Source: Rheinheimera sp. A13L
GTDB lineage: Bacteria > Pseudomonadota > Gammaproteobacteria > Enterobacterales > Alteromonadaceae
Direction: 5' to 3'
Assembly (NCBI RefSeq): GCF_000217935.1
Contig: NZ_AFHI01000023.1
Location: forward strand, 62,001-126,000
DNA: 64,000 nt
Below, in pieces: positions 53,251 through 63,362 of this stretch (positions are counted from its first letter, which is position 1; every line of letters begins with the position of its first letter). The translations under genes were made by a program, and so were the position numbers. Below the pieces are notes generated by a model. The model saw nothing but the letters and a program-made list of their open reading frames with translations. It did no database searches and was not told the DNA's origin.

Positions 53251-53281
53251 ATTCTAACGTCAAGTGCTGCCTAAAAGTCAA
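53251..53281 (-). promoter_or_regulatory. Candidate gltA promoter
   Basis: On the minus strand TTGACT (53281-53276) is followed after 19 bp by TAGAAT (53256-53251). The elements are close to consensus though the spacing is long. It would give a leader of about 40 nt before the gltA ATG at 53205. Confidence 0.4.
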
Positions 53282-53390
53282 TTTTAATGCGCGATTGGAT
53301 AATAAGTATTCGACTCTGGTCGTATTGCCATCAAAGTTGAATGCTGTAGGCTAGAGTACGCAGAAATTCGATAACCAAATCAAACATAAA

Positions 53391-53419
53391 TTGTAATCCG
53401 AAGTGGTGAATTATATACT
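53391..53419 (+). promoter_or_regulatory. Candidate sdhCDAB promoter
   Basis: TTGTAA (53391-53396) and TATACT (53414-53419) are separated by the optimal 17 bp. It precedes sdhC by about 150 bp. Confidence 0.55.
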
Positions 53420-53461
53420 GTCGCGGGTTTTAAACCTGTTCAGCGTTTGATAGATAAAAAA

Positions 53462-53492
53462 ACAGGCTGAACCACATTGAGCTGTAGCCTGT
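53462..53492. terminator. Leader hairpin with U-tract on the minus strand
   Basis: ACAGGCT (53462-53468) pairs with AGCCTGT (53486-53492), loop 17 nt with further weak pairing. On the minus strand it is followed by seven T (A-run at 53455-53461 on plus), so it could stop antisense transcription towards gltA. On the plus strand it is a leader hairpin without U-tract. Confidence 0.45.
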
Positions 53493-53574
53493 ATATCCAT
53501 TGGGCGTTGACTGAATATTCAGCAACACATAATGACAACAAAGCTCTATAAAGAGCGTCGATGGGCAAGAAACT

Positions 53575-53952
53575 GTGAAAAAGCAAAGACCTGTAAATCT
53601 CGACCTTACAACAATATCTTTTCCTGCTCCTGCGTTAGCGTCGATCCTGCACCGCGTAACTGGCGTCGCCATGTTTTTCGCTTTAGTGTTTGTGATCTGG
53701 GCTTGGGCAGTCTCTTTGTCTTCTCCGGAAGGCTTTGAGCAAGTGAAACTGGTATTACAATCCTTCATCGCCAAGTTTATCGCCTGGGGTACTATCACAG
53801 TATTGCTTTATCACATGATTGGTGGCATCCGTCACTTGATTATGGACATGGGCCACTGGGAAGAACTGAAGTCCGGTAACCTGAGCGCAGTCATTACTAT
53901 AGTACTGTGGATTGTATTAGCTGTTTTAACAGGAGTTTGGTTATGGTTCTGA
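53575..53952 (+). CDS. sdhC: Succinate dehydrogenase cytochrome b556 subunit SdhC
   Basis: 125 residues from GTG. It starts KKQRPVNLDLTTISFPAPALASILHRVTGVAMFF, where SILHRVTG is the SdhC signature. Three membrane helices follow, with YHMIGGIRHLIMD holding the heme-ligand histidine region between helix 2 and 3. It anchors the SdhAB catalytic part and takes part in ubiquinone reduction. The first gene of sdhCDAB; sdhD begins 10 nt before its end. Confidence 0.94.
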   Translation: MKKQRPVNLDLTTISFPAPALASILHRVTGVAMFFALVFVIWAWAVSLSSPEGFEQVKLVLQSFIAKFIAWGTITVLLYHMIGGIRHLIMDMGHWEELKSGNLSAVITIVLWIVLAVLTGVWLWF

Positions 53953-54290
53953 ATCAAGCCAGTTTAAAGCGTGACGGTGTCAAAGACTACGTTTCGTTAC
54001 GTGCCACAGCCATTATTCTGACGCTGTACACTCTGTTTATTCTGGGATTTTTCCTGGTCACTCCTGAAGTGACTTACGATGTCTGGAAAGCGTTATTTTC
54101 CGGTCTGCTGATGAAAGCATTCACTTTATTAACCTTAGCTTGTATCGCAGTTCACACCAAAATTGGTTTGTGGCAGGTATTAACTGATTACGTCAAAAAT
54201 GCAGCTCTGCGTGGCGTTTTACAGTTCCTGTTGTACACCTTAGCTTTTGGCTATGTGGCTGTTGGTCTCTTTGTTCTGTGGGGTGTTTAA
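53943..54290 (+). CDS. sdhD: Succinate dehydrogenase membrane anchor SdhD
   Basis: The start is ATG 53943 (MVLNQASLKRDGVKDYVSLRATA) with GGAG upstream, overlapping sdhC. The 115-residue protein has three membrane helices, and AVHTKIGLWQVLTDYV carries the heme/quinone-site His and Asp-Tyr motif of SdhD. It forms the second half of the quinone-binding anchor. Its TAA is followed immediately by the GTG of sdhA. Confidence 0.93.
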   Translation: MVLNQASLKRDGVKDYVSLRATAIILTLYTLFILGFFLVTPEVTYDVWKALFSGLLMKAFTLLTLACIAVHTKIGLWQVLTDYVKNAALRGVLQFLLYTLAFGYVAVGLFVLWGV

Positions 54291-56063
54291 GTGAATATTC
54301 CAGTACGCGAATTTGATGCCGTAGTAATAGGCGCAGGTGGTGCAGGTATGCGCGCCGCTCTGCAAATTACTGAATCAGGTTTAACCTGTGCTTTGTTATC
54401 CAAAGTATTCCCAACCCGTTCTCACACTGTATCTGCGCAAGGTGGTATCACTGTTGCGTTAGGTAACTCTCACCCGGACAACTGGGAATGGCACATGTTT
54501 GATACCGTCAAAGGTTCCGATTATATCGGTGACCAGGACGCGATTGAATACATGTGTAAAACTGGCCCTGAAGCCATTACTGAACTGGAAAACATGGGCT
54601 TACCTTTCTCTCGCTTTGAGAACGGCCGTGTTTATCAGCGTCCTTTTGGTGGTCAGTCGAAAAACTTTGGTGGCGAACAGGCCGCCCGTACCGCAGCTGC
54701 TGCTGACCGTACTGGTCATGCTTTATTGCACCTGCTGTATCAGCAAAACGTAAAAAACAAAACTCAGGTATTTTCTGAGTGGTATGCACTGGATCTGGTG
54801 AAAAACCAGGACGGCGCCGTGGTAGGTTGTACTGCCATTGAAATCGAAACCGGTGAAATTGTTTACTTCAAATCCCGTGCAGTAGTTCTGGCTACTGGTG
54901 GTGCAGGTCGTATTTTCGCCTCTACAACCAACGCGCACATCAACACTGGTGACGGTGTAGGTATGGCTTTACGTGCCGGTGTGCCGCTGCAGGATATGGA
55001 AATGTGGCAATTCCACCCGACAGGTATTGCAGGTGCCGGTACTCTGGTGACTGAAGGTTGTCGTGGTGAAGGTGGTTACTTATTAAATAAAGACGGCGAG
55101 CGTTTTATGGAGCGTTATGCGCCAAACGCCAAAGACTTAGCGGGTCGTGACGTTGTAGCTCGTTCTATGATGACTGAAATCCGTGAAGGCCGTGGTTGTG
55201 ATGGTCCTTGGGGTCCACACATCAAGCTGAAACTGGACCACTTAGGTGCTGAAGTTTTAGAAAGCCGTTTACCAGGTGTCTGTGAATTGTCCAAGACATT
55301 CGCTCATGTTGACCCGGTGAAAGAACCAATTCCTGTGATCCCAACCTGTCACTATATGATGGGTGGTATTCCAACCAACGTACATGGTCAGGTAATTCAT
55401 CCAAAAGCTGACGGTTCTGAAGTTGTGGTTCCAGGCTTATTCGCTTGTGGCGAAATCGCTTGTGTGTCTGTACATGGTGCCAACCGCTTAGGTGGTAACT
55501 CCTTGTTAGACTTAGTGGTATTCGGTCGTGCTACAGGTTTACACCTAGGTGAAGCACTCTCTGCAACCTCTGAATACCGTGCTGCCTCTGATTCCGATCT
55601 GCAAGCTGCTTTAGCCCGTACTCAACGTTGGGAAGACAGCAAACCAGGTCAGGGTGAAGACCCGGTTCAAATCAAAAAAGACTTACAGCAATGTATGCAA
55701 CTGAACTTCTCGGTATTCCGTGAAGGCGCTGCTATGGCTGAAGGTTTAGCAGAGCTGAAAGAAATCCGTGAACGTCTGAAATATGCACGTCTGGATGACA
55801 AGAGCTCAGACTTCAATACCATGCGTATTGAATGTTTAGAACTGGACAACCTGATGGAAACCGCGTTTTCTACTGCAGTTGCTGCCAACTACAGAACTGA
55901 AAGCCGTGGCGCCCATGCTCGTTTTGACTTCCCTGATCGTGATGACGAAAACTGGTTATGCCACAGCGTCTACACGCCAGATACTGAATCAATGTTTAAG
56001 CGTAAAGTGAATATGGAACCTAAGTTCCGTGAAGCTTTCCCGCCTAAAGCACGTACGTACTAA
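54291..56063 (+). CDS. sdhA: Succinate dehydrogenase flavoprotein subunit
   Basis: 590 residues (E. coli 588), GTG start. The FAD-binding [11 protein letters not shown] lies at 14-24, and the covalent FAD histidine is His45 in [45 protein letters not shown] and [16 protein letters not shown] mark the substrate site and FAD pocket. It oxidises succinate to fumarate as part of complex II. Codon use is strongly biased, as in highly expressed genes. Confidence 0.98.
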   Translation: MNIPVREFDAVVIGAGGAGMRAALQITESGLTCALLSKVFPTRSHTVSAQGGITVALGNSHPDNWEWHMFDTVKGSDYIGDQDAIEYMCKTGPEAITELENMGLPFSRFENGRVYQRPFGGQSKNFGGEQAARTAAAADRTGHALLHLLYQQNVKNKTQVFSEWYALDLVKNQDGAVVGCTAIEIETGEIVYFKSRAVVLATGGAGRIFASTTNAHINTGDGVGMALRAGVPLQDMEMWQFHPTGIAGAGTLVTEGCRGEGGYLLNKDGERFMERYAPNAKDLAGRDVVARSMMTEIREGRGCDGPWGPHIKLKLDHLGAEVLESRLPGVCELSKTFAHVDPVKEPIPVIPTCHYMMGGIPTNVHGQVIHPKADGSEVVVPGLFACGEIACVSVHGANRLGGNSLLDLVVFGRATGLHLGEALSATSEYRAASDSDLQAALARTQRWEDSKPGQGEDPVQIKKDLQQCMQLNFSVFREGAAMAEGLAELKEIRERLKYARLDDKSSDFNTMRIECLELDNLMETAFSTAVAANYRTESRGAHARFDFPDRDDENWLCHSVYTPDTESMFKRKVNMEPKFREAFPPKARTY

Positions 56064-56075
56064 GAGGGATGCAGA

Positions 56076-56795
56076 ATGAAGAAGTTAGAATTCTCTGTCT
56101 ATCGTTACAACCCTGACGTCGATAAAGCGCCACGTATGCAGGACTATACTCTGGAGAATCCAGAGGGTCGTGACATGATGGTGTTAGACGCACTGTTGAA
56201 ATTAAAAGAACAAGACCCAACCTTATCATTCCGTCGCAGCTGCCGTGAAGGTGTCTGTGGTTCAGACGGTCTGAATATGAACGGTAAAAACGGTTTAGCC
56301 TGTATTACTCCATTGTCAGCACTTGGCAAGGGCAAAGGCGGCAAACTGGTGATCCGTCCATTACCAGGTTTACCTGTAGTGCGTGACTTAGTTGTGGATA
56401 TGACTCAGTTCTACACTCAGTATGAAAAGGTAAAGCCTTACCTGATCAATGATAAGTTACCACCTGCGGGCGAATACCTGCAGTCACCTGAAGATCGTGA
56501 AAAGTTAGATGGCCTGTACGAGTGTATTTTATGTGCATGCTGCTCAACTTCTTGCCCATCGTTCTGGTGGAATCCGGATAAATTTATCGGACCAGCTGGT
56601 TTATTGCATGCCTACCGCTTTTTAGCTGACAGCCGTGATACTGCCACTGAACAACGTTTAAACGATTTAGATGATGCATTCAGCGTGTTCCGCTGCCATG
56701 GCATCATGAACTGTGTCAACGTATGTCCAAAAGGTTTGAACCCGACCAAAGCTATAGGTCAGATCAAGTCTATGCTATTAAACCGGGCGCTTTAA
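56076..56795 (+). CDS. sdhB: Succinate dehydrogenase iron-sulfur subunit
   Basis: 239 residues (E. coli 238). The [2Fe-2S] cluster is at [11 protein letters not shown]...GLAC (Cys56, Cys61, Cys76 with Asp64). The [4Fe-4S] and [3Fe-4S] sites are at [16 protein letters not shown] and [17 protein letters not shown]. It passes electrons from SdhA to the quinone site. It starts 12 nt after sdhA with GAGGGAT upstream. Confidence 0.98.
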   Translation: MKKLEFSVYRYNPDVDKAPRMQDYTLENPEGRDMMVLDALLKLKEQDPTLSFRRSCREGVCGSDGLNMNGKNGLACITPLSALGKGKGGKLVIRPLPGLPVVRDLVVDMTQFYTQYEKVKPYLINDKLPPAGEYLQSPEDREKLDGLYECILCACCSTSCPSFWWNPDKFIGPAGLLHAYRFLADSRDTATEQRLNDLDDAFSVFRCHGIMNCVNVCPKGLNPTKAIGQIKSMLLNRAL

Positions 56796-56840
56796 GCGCC
56801 CTTTGTCAGAGCTTAATTGGTCTGATTGGTATAAAATGAA

Positions 56841-56865
56841 GCGCGCCTGAAACCTCAGGCCGCTT
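56841..56865 (+). terminator. Terminator-like hairpin between sdhB and sucA
   Basis: GCCTGA (56845-56850) pairs with TCAGGC (56855-56860) around AACC, with outer GCG/CGC pairs and a small bulge, followed by CTTTTTG. TATAAA at 56830-56835 just before it could be a -10 of a sucA promoter. It may partly separate sdh from suc transcription. Confidence 0.55.
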
Positions 56866-56906
56866 TTTGCGAATTTTTTCCAGGTGCTTCGAATAAGGGA
56901 AACTAA

Positions 56907-59714
56907 ATGCACGAAGGTGTAATGAAGGCGTGGTTAGAGTCTTCTCATTTAGGCGGTGGCAACATGGCCTATGTAGATGAGCTCTATGAATCCTACTTAG
57001 CTGAATCGACCAGCGTCAGTGATGAATGGCGTGAGTTTTTTGCCAGTCTGCCCAAAATTGACGGCGTAGAACTCGAATCCCGTCACAGTGACATTCGCCA
57101 GCAATTTGCTGAACTCGCCAAAAACAAACACCGTGAAGTTATTACGGTGAATGCTGGTGGTTCGGATCAGCGCCAGGTGAAAGTTCTGCAATTAATCAAT
57201 GCCTTCCGTTTCCGTGGTCATCAGCATGCAAACCTCGATCCGCTGAACCTGTGGAAGCAGCCGCGTGTGCGTGATCTGGAGTTGTCCTATCACGACCTGA
57301 CTCAGGCAGACTTTGATACCGAATTTAATGTCGGCTCTTTTGCTGGTGGCGACGCCAGTATGAAGTTAGGCGACTTATACAAAGCCCTGGAAGCCACCTA
57401 CTGTGGTTCTATCGGTGCTGAGTATATGCACATTGTTTCGACGGACGAAAAACGTTGGATCCAACAACGTTTAGAAAGCCAACAGGCTTCACGTGCGTTC
57501 GGAAAAGAAGAAAAAACCAAACTGTTGCAAGGCTTAGTGGCCGCTGATGGTCTGGAAAAATACCTGGCTTCTAAATTCCCGGGCGCCAAGCGTTTTGGTT
57601 TAGAAGGCGGTGACGCCATGGTGCCAATGCTCAAAGCCATGATCCATCGTGCAGGCGAGCAGGGCGCAAAAGACTGTATTATTGGTATGGCGCACCGTGG
57701 TCGTTTAAATACGCTGATCAACGTACTGGGTAAAAACCCGGGCAAGCTGTTTGACGAGTTTGCGGGTAAATACGAAGTGGTTGGTGCAGGTGACGTGAAA
57801 TACCATATGGGTTTCTCGTCTGACTTCGAAACCAAAGGTGGCAATGTTCACTTAGCTTTGGCCTTTAACCCGTCGCACTTAGAAATCGTAAACCCTGTGG
57901 TTATGGGATCTGTACGTGCCCGCTTAGACCGCCGTGGCAGCACTGACGGTACTTTAGCTCTGCCTATCACTATTCATGGTGACTCAGCTTTTGCTGGTCA
58001 GGGCGTAGTAGCTGAAACCTTCAACATTTCTCAAACCCGTGCTTTCAAAGTAGGTGGTTCTATTCGTCTGGTGATTAACAACCAGGTGGGTTTCACTACA
58101 TCTAACCCTGAAGACACCCGTTCTACGCCGTACTGTACTGACATCGCCAAGATGGTTCAGGCACCTATTTTCCATGTGAATGGTGATGATCCTGAAGCTG
58201 TGATTTTTGTGGCTCAGTTGGCCGTAGACTACCGCAACACCTTCAAACGTGATGTGGTGATAGACTTAGTTTGTTACCGTCGTAACGGTCACAACGAAGC
58301 GGACGAGCCAAATGCAACTCAGCCGCTGATGTACCAGAAAATCAAAAAACACCCAACTCCACGTGAGTTATATGCCCAGAAGCTGATTGCTGAAGGCGTG
58401 GTGACAGCTGAACAAGTGCAGCAGATGGTCGATGGTTACCGTGATGCCTTAGATAAAGGCGACTGCGTGGTAGAAGAATGGCGTCCTATGACTGAAGTTT
58501 CAGTCGACTGGACTCCATACATAGGCCATGACTGGAATGTGGCTTACGATGCCAGTATGACAGTGCCAGATTTAGTCACTTTAGGTGAAAAAGCCATTGC
58601 AGTGCCTGAATCTCATACCTTGCAGCGTCAGGTTGGCAAAGTCTACGAAGACCGTGCTTTAATGCTCAAAGGCGAGAAAAAGATCGACTGGGGTTTTGCA
58701 GAAATTCTGGCTTACGCTTCTATAGTGGGCGCAGGAAACCGTATTCGTATCGTAGGTCAGGATTCTGGCCGTGGTACCTTTTTCCACCGTCATGCCGTGT
58801 TGCACAGCCAAAACGATGCTTCAACTTATACGCCACTGGAACATATCAGCGACTCACAAGGTCCTTTCCAGGTGTACGACTCTGCCTTGTCAGAAGAAGC
58901 GGTATTGGCTTTTGAATATGGTTATGCCACAGCTGAACCTCGTGCTTTAGTGATTTGGGAAGGCCAGTTTGGCGACTTCGCCAACGGCGCTCAGGTCGTG
59001 ATTGACCAGTTCTTAAGCTCAGGCGAGCAGAAGTGGGGCCGTTTATGTGGTCTGACACTCTTGTTGCCTCATGGCTACGAAGGTCAGGGCCCGGAACACT
59101 CCTCAGCCCGTTTAGAACGTTTCCTGCAACTTTGTGCTGATCACAATATGCAGGTTGTGGTTCCAACCACTCCGGCTCAGGTGTATGCCATGATCCGCCG
59201 TCAGATGGTACGCCCAATGCGTCGTCCTCTGATTGTGATGTCACCTAAGTCGTTATTACGTCACCCGTTAGCCACTTCTACTTTAGAAGAAATCGCTTCT
59301 GGTGTATTCCAGAACGCCATTGCTGAAATTGATCCAATCAAGCCAGCTGATGTGAAACGTGTGGTGATGTGTAGCGGTAAGGTGTACTACGATCTGTTGG
59401 AAGAACGCCGTAAACGCAATCTGACTGACATTGCTATTGTCCGTATTGAACAGTTGTATCCATTCCCTGCACAAGAGATGGAAGCGATCATGAAAGACTA
59501 CCAGCACGTAAAAGATTTTGTCTGGTGTCAGGAGGAACCTCAAAACCAGGGCGCCTGGTACTGCAGTCAACACCATTTCTGGGCTTCAATCCCAGCCGGT
59601 GGAAAACTGACGTACGCTGGCCGTGAAGCTTCGTCTTCACCTGCAGTAGGTTACTTGTCTGTGCACAACAAACAGCAACAGGCTTTAGTCAACGCAGCTT
59701 TAACTATTGCTTAA
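56907..59714 (+). CDS. sucA: 2-oxoglutarate dehydrogenase E1 component
   Basis: 935 residues (E. coli 933). ThDP-dependent fold: MAHRGRLNTLINVLGK, HGDSAFAGQGVVAET, VNGDDPEAV and the ThDP motif region DLVCYRRNGHNEADEP. In the C-terminal part are DSGRGTFFHRHAVLH and LPHGYEGQGPEHSSARLERFL, and the end HNKQQQALVNAAL matches the family. It decarboxylates 2-oxoglutarate and transfers the succinyl group to E2 lipoyl. It is followed by sucB after a terminator-like hairpin. Confidence 0.98.
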   Translation: MHEGVMKAWLESSHLGGGNMAYVDELYESYLAESTSVSDEWREFFASLPKIDGVELESRHSDIRQQFAELAKNKHREVITVNAGGSDQRQVKVLQLINAFRFRGHQHANLDPLNLWKQPRVRDLELSYHDLTQADFDTEFNVGSFAGGDASMKLGDLYKALEATYCGSIGAEYMHIVSTDEKRWIQQRLESQQASRAFGKEEKTKLLQGLVAADGLEKYLASKFPGAKRFGLEGGDAMVPMLKAMIHRAGEQGAKDCIIGMAHRGRLNTLINVLGKNPGKLFDEFAGKYEVVGAGDVKYHMGFSSDFETKGGNVHLALAFNPSHLEIVNPVVMGSVRARLDRRGSTDGTLALPITIHGDSAFAGQGVVAETFNISQTRAFKVGGSIRLVINNQVGFTTSNPEDTRSTPYCTDIAKMVQAPIFHVNGDDPEAVIFVAQLAVDYRNTFKRDVVIDLVCYRRNGHNEADEPNATQPLMYQKIKKHPTPRELYAQKLIAEGVVTAEQVQQMVDGYRDALDKGDCVVEEWRPMTEVSVDWTPYIGHDWNVAYDASMTVPDLVTLGEKAIAVPESHTLQRQVGKVYEDRALMLKGEKKIDWGFAEILAYASIVGAGNRIRIVGQDSGRGTFFHRHAVLHSQNDASTYTPLEHISDSQGPFQVYDSALSEEAVLAFEYGYATAEPRALVIWEGQFGDFANGAQVVIDQFLSSGEQKWGRLCGLTLLLPHGYEGQGPEHSSARLERFLQLCADHNMQVVVPTTPAQVYAMIRRQMVRPMRRPLIVMSPKSLLRHPLATSTLEEIASGVFQNAIAEIDPIKPADVKRVVMCSGKVYYDLLEERRKRNLTDIAIVRIEQLYPFPAQEMEAIMKDYQHVKDFVWCQEEPQNQGAWYCSQHHFWASIPAGGKLTYAGREASSSPAVGYLSVHNKQQQALVNAALTIA

Positions 59715-59720
59715 TAATTT

Positions 59721-59746
59721 GGCACAACTGTGGTTGTGCCGTTTTT
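59721..59746 (+). terminator. Terminator-like hairpin between sucA and sucB
   Basis: GGCACAAC (59721-59728) and GTTGTGCC (59733-59740) form a perfect stem with loop TGTG, followed by GTTTTTG, 7 nt past the sucA stop. It has the form of a short-U-tract intrinsic terminator. Confidence 0.75.
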
Positions 59747-59829
59747 GTATTCAGTCAGTGCTGCCGCAAGGCGCTCTGACTTTAGTTTAAGTAACGATTC
59801 AGAACCCAAATTTTAAAAAAGGTGACAAA

Positions 59830-61017
59830 GTGGAAATTAAAGTCCCGGTACTACCAGAATCAGTTGCAGATGCAACAATCGCCACCTGGCATGTAAAAAC
59901 AGGTGAAGCCGTTAGCCGTGATCAAGTCCTGGTGGACATTGAAACCGATAAAGTTGTACTTGAAGTGGTAGCTCAGGCCGATGGTGTTATGGGCGAAATC
60001 GTTCATGCTGAAGGCGCAACTGTATTGGCTGAACAAGTGATTGGTCATATGAACGCTGGCGCTGCAGCTCCTGCCGCCGCACCTGCTGCCAAAGCTGATG
60101 CTGCTCCGGCCGCTGCTGCTCCTGCTGCAGAATCAGATGACGTATTAACGCCGTCTGTTCGCCGCCTGATCGCTGAAAAAGGCTTAGACGCTGCTAAAAT
60201 CCAGGGTTCTGGTAAAAATGGCCGTGTGACTAAAGAAGACGTAGAGAAATTCCTGGCCGGTGCACCAGCTGCTCCTGCTAAAGCTGCTGTTGCTGCTCCT
60301 GCTCCGGTGCAAGGTGATCGTTCACAAAAACGTGTGCCTATGACACGTTTACGTAAAACCATCGCTAACCGTCTGTTAGAAGCGAAAAACTCTACAGCCA
60401 TGTTAACGACCTTCAACGAAGTGAACATGAAACCAATCATGGACCTGCGTAAGCAGTACCAGGACGTGTTTGAAAAGCGTCACGGCATCCGTTTAGGTTT
60501 CATGTCTTTCTACGTCAAAGCTGTGACTGAAGCGCTGAAACGTTTCCCGGAAGTGAACGCTGCTATTGATGGCGATGACATCGTGTACCACAACTACTTC
60601 GACGTCAGCATCGCTGTGTCTACACCTCGTGGTCTGGTAACACCTGTACTGCGTGACTGTGACAAAATGAACCTGGCTGAAATCGAAAAAGCCATCAAAG
60701 ACTTAGCCTTAAAAGGCCGTGACGGTAAGCTGTCTATGGACGACTTAACGGGCGGTAACTTCACTATCACGAACGGTGGTGTGTTTGGTTCTCTGATGTC
60801 TACTCCAATCATCAACCCGCCACAATCCGCTATTCTGGGCATGCACAAAATCCAGGACCGCGTCATGGTGGTAGACGGCAAGATGGAAATTCTGCCAATG
60901 ATGTACTTAGCACTGTCATACGACCACCGTATCATCGATGGTAAAGAGTCAGTAGGCTTCCTGGTGACTATCAAAGAATTACTGGAAGATCCAACCCGTA
61001 TTCTGCTGGATATCTGA
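59830..61017 (+). CDS. sucB: 2-oxoglutarate dehydrogenase E2, dihydrolipoyl succinyltransferase
   Basis: 395 residues from GTG. The lipoyl domain is 1-75 with the lipoylated Lys41 in [11 protein letters not shown]. An Ala/Pro-rich linker (about 76-100), the E3-binding domain ([13 protein letters not shown], about 107-142), a second Ala/Pro linker, and a catalytic domain follow, with [10 protein letters not shown] (His366, Asp370). Only one lipoyl domain is present, as is usual. It transfers succinyl from lipoate to CoA. The E3 gene (lpdA) is not in the window. Confidence 0.97.
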   Translation: MEIKVPVLPESVADATIATWHVKTGEAVSRDQVLVDIETDKVVLEVVAQADGVMGEIVHAEGATVLAEQVIGHMNAGAAAPAAAPAAKADAAPAAAAPAAESDDVLTPSVRRLIAEKGLDAAKIQGSGKNGRVTKEDVEKFLAGAPAAPAKAAVAAPAPVQGDRSQKRVPMTRLRKTIANRLLEAKNSTAMLTTFNEVNMKPIMDLRKQYQDVFEKRHGIRLGFMSFYVKAVTEALKRFPEVNAAIDGDDIVYHNYFDVSIAVSTPRGLVTPVLRDCDKMNLAEIEKAIKDLALKGRDGKLSMDDLTGGNFTITNGGVFGSLMSTPIINPPQSAILGMHKIQDRVMVVDGKMEILPMMYLALSYDHRIIDGKESVGFLVTIKELLEDPTRILLDI

Positions 61018-61035
61018 TATCTGGAAAAAGTAACT

Positions 61036-61069
61036 AAAAATGCTGTTGTTTTGTAGCAACAGCATTTTT
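61036..61069 (+). terminator. Intrinsic terminator between sucB and sucC
   Basis: AAAAATGCTGTTG (61036-61048) and CAACAGCATTTTT (61057-61069) are perfect 13-bp complements with a T-run at the end, 19 nt past the sucB stop. This is a textbook rho-independent terminator. Confidence 0.9.
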
Positions 61070-61087
61070 TATCAGACTGATTGGCAC

Positions 61088-61093
61088 TATAAT
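61088..61093 (+). promoter_or_regulatory. Candidate -10 element of a sucCD promoter
   Basis: TATAAT, a perfect -10 consensus, lies 75 bp before the sucC ATG and 18 bp after the sucB terminator. No clear -35 is seen, because the position is taken by the terminator T-run, so it may need an activator. Confidence 0.45.
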
Positions 61094-61163
61094 ACGCGCC
61101 GATCTAAAGGTCAGGTTGCACCTTCGGTGTAGCCTTCAATGTCAAAATGAACGGAAAATAGCC

Positions 61164-62330
61164 ATGAATTTGCACGAGTATCAGGGTAAACAACTGTTTG
61201 CCCAATATGGTTTGCCTGTATCGAAAGGCATCGCCGCAGCAACTGTTGAAGAAGCGGTAGAAGCTGCAGATAAAATCGGCGGCGACATGTTTGTTGTCAA
61301 GGCTCAGGTTCACGCTGGTGGTCGCGGTAAAGCGGGCGGCGTTAAACTGGTTAAGAGCAAAGAAGACATCAAAGCTTTTGCTGAAAAATGGCTTGGTAAG
61401 CAACTGGTGACTTACCAGACAGACGAAAAAGGTCAGCCTGTAAGTCGTATCCTGGTTGAACCTTGTACTGACATCGCGAAAGAACTGTATTTAGGTGCAG
61501 TAGTAGACCGTTCTTCACGTCGTATCGTGTTTATGGCGTCTACTGAAGGCGGCGTGGAAATTGAAACTGTTGCCCACGAAACTCCGGAAAAAATTCTGAA
61601 AGCTGCAATAGATCCACTGGTAGGCGCTCAGCCATTCCAGGGTCGTGAATTAGCATTCAAATTAGGCCTGGAAGGCAAGCAAGTTGCACAGTTCGTGAAA
61701 ATTTTCATGGGCTTAGCTCAGCTGTTTAAAGACAAAGATTTAGCTCTGCTGGAAGTGAACCCTCTGGTTATCACTCCTGCCGGCGATCTGCACTGCTTAG
61801 ATGCCAAACTGGTGATCGACGGCAACGCTCTGTACCGTCACCCTGATTTAAAAGCTATGCAGGATCCTTCACAGGAAGATCCACGTGAAGCACATGCTGC
61901 TTCATGGGAACTGAACTACGTAGCTTTAGGTGGCGATATCGGCTGTATGGTTAACGGTGCCGGTTTAGCTATGGGTACTATGGACATCGTGAAATTACAC
62001 GGTGGCCAACCAGCTAACTTCCTGGACGTTGGCGGCGGTGCGACTAAAGAACGTGTTGTTGAAGCCTTCAAAATTATCCTGTCTGATGACGCTGTTAAAG
62101 CGGTATTCATCAACATTTTCGGCGGTATCGTTCGTTGCGATATGATTGCTGAAGGTGTGATCGGCGCAGTGAAAGAAGTCGGCGTAAAAGTACCAGTTGT
62201 TGTTCGTCTGCAAGGTAACAATGCAGAACTGGGTGCTAAAGTGCTGTCTGAAAGCGGCCTGAATATTATCGCTGACACAGACCTGACTAGTGCTGCCAAG
62301 CAAGTAGTTGCTGCAGCGGCTAAGGCATAA
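61164..62330 (+). CDS. sucC: Succinyl-CoA synthetase beta subunit
   Basis: The start is ATG 61164 ([22 protein letters not shown]), giving 388 residues exactly as in E. coli; the longer frame from 61116 adds non-homologous residues. It has an N-terminal ATP-grasp fold ([19 protein letters not shown]), [21 protein letters not shown], and the C-terminal Rossmann-like region [16 protein letters not shown] and [10 protein letters not shown]. It makes succinate and ATP/GTP from succinyl-CoA with SucD. Confidence 0.98.
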   Translation: MNLHEYQGKQLFAQYGLPVSKGIAAATVEEAVEAADKIGGDMFVVKAQVHAGGRGKAGGVKLVKSKEDIKAFAEKWLGKQLVTYQTDEKGQPVSRILVEPCTDIAKELYLGAVVDRSSRRIVFMASTEGGVEIETVAHETPEKILKAAIDPLVGAQPFQGRELAFKLGLEGKQVAQFVKIFMGLAQLFKDKDLALLEVNPLVITPAGDLHCLDAKLVIDGNALYRHPDLKAMQDPSQEDPREAHAASWELNYVALGGDIGCMVNGAGLAMGTMDIVKLHGGQPANFLDVGGGATKERVVEAFKIILSDDAVKAVFINIFGGIVRCDMIAEGVIGAVKEVGVKVPVVVRLQGNNAELGAKVLSESGLNIIADTDLTSAAKQVVAAAAKA

Positions 62331-62340
62331 GGGGTTATCA

Positions 62341-63213
62341 ATGAGCGTTTTAATTAATAAAGATACCAAAGTAATTTGTCAGGGCTTCACTGGTGCTCAG
62401 GGTACTTTCCACTCTGAACAAGCCATTGCTTACGGCACTAAAATGGTTGGTGGTGTGACTCCTGGTAAAGGCGGTCAAACTCACTTAGGTTTACCAGTAT
62501 TCAATACAGTTAAAGAAGCAGTAGAAGCGACTGGTGCAGAAGCATCAGTAATTTATGTACCTGCAGCTTTTTGTAAAGATTCTATCCTGGAAGCTGCAAA
62601 CGGTGGCATCAAGCTGATCGTTTGTATCACTGAAGGCATTCCTACTTTGGATATGCTGGATGCTAAAGTACGTTGTGACGAATTAGGCGTACGCTTAATT
62701 GGCCCTAACTGCCCAGGCGTGATCACTCCGGGCGAATGTAAAATTGGTATTATGCCAGGCCACATTCACTTACCAGGTAAAGTAGGTATTGTTTCACGTT
62801 CAGGCACTCTGACGTATGAAGCAGTAAAACAAACTACGGATTACGGTTTCGGCCAGTCTACTTGTGTAGGCATAGGTGGTGACCCAATCCCAGGTTCTAA
62901 CTTCATCGATATCCTGAAATTGTTCCAGGACGATCCACAAACTGAAGCCATCGTCATGATCGGTGAAATCGGTGGTTCAGCTGAAGAAGAAGCTGCTGCT
63001 TATATCAAGCAACACGTGACTAAGCCAGTTGTGTCTTACATAGCCGGTGTAACTGCACCAGCTGGTAAGCGCATGGGCCACGCAGGCGCCATCATCTCTG
63101 GTGGTAAAGGTACAGCTGACGAGAAGTTCGCTGCACTGGAAGACGCAGGCGTGAAAACCGTGAAAAGCTTAGCCGATATCGGTAAAGCACTGAAAGAACT
63201 GACTGGCTGGTAA
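62341..63213 (+). CDS. sucD: Succinyl-CoA synthetase alpha subunit
   Basis: The start is ATG 62341 ([21 protein letters not shown]), 290 residues (E. coli 289), 10 nt after sucC. CoA binding is at [36 protein letters not shown] and [14 protein letters not shown] follow. The phospho-histidine is His247 in [19 protein letters not shown] terminator follows. Confidence 0.98.
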   Translation: MSVLINKDTKVICQGFTGAQGTFHSEQAIAYGTKMVGGVTPGKGGQTHLGLPVFNTVKEAVEATGAEASVIYVPAAFCKDSILEAANGGIKLIVCITEGIPTLDMLDAKVRCDELGVRLIGPNCPGVITPGECKIGIMPGHIHLPGKVGIVSRSGTLTYEAVKQTTDYGFGQSTCVGIGGDPIPGSNFIDILKLFQDDPQTEAIVMIGEIGGSAEEEAAAYIKQHVTKPVVSYIAGVTAPAGKRMGHAGAIISGGKGTADEKFAALEDAGVKTVKSLADIGKALKELTGW

Positions 63214-63253
63214 TTAATTCGGGGGAGCAGTCCTCCTGATTAACCAGTTGCCG

Positions 63254-63280
63254 TAAGGGCGGGTTTTATACCCGCCCTTA
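63254..63280 (+). terminator. Intrinsic terminator after sucD
   Basis: TAAGGGCGGG (63254-63263) pairs with CCCGCCCTTA (63271-63280) around TTTTATA, followed by TTATTTG, about 40 nt after the sucD stop. It ends the TCA cluster. Confidence 0.85.
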
Positions 63281-63362
63281 TTATTTGTGCATATAGGTTA
63301 CTGTTCGCAGATCCAGCTTGAATGTCATTTATGATGTGCTACTATGCCCTTGAGGTGATTAA

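Larger units (their letters stand above)
53206..53574. other. gltA-sdhC divergent promoter region
   Basis: These 369 bases contain a candidate gltA promoter (53251-53281, minus), a good candidate sdh promoter (53391-53419, plus) and a hairpin in the sdh leader (53462-53492). I see no coding ORF. The sdh leader would be about 150 nt, long enough for small-RNA or protein control. Confidence 0.6.

Noticed and set aside
53430..53798. 122-codon minus-strand frame over the sdhC start
   Set aside because: Antisense to sdhC and its leader; it has no start signal, and the sdhC motifs are clear.
57398..57844. 148-codon minus-strand frame inside sucA
   Set aside because: Antisense shadow of a strongly codon-biased gene; the sucA frame is fully supported.
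60045..60440. 131-codon minus-strand frame inside sucB
   Set aside because: The Ala/Gly-rich product is the reverse of the sucB Ala/Pro linkers; it has no independent support.
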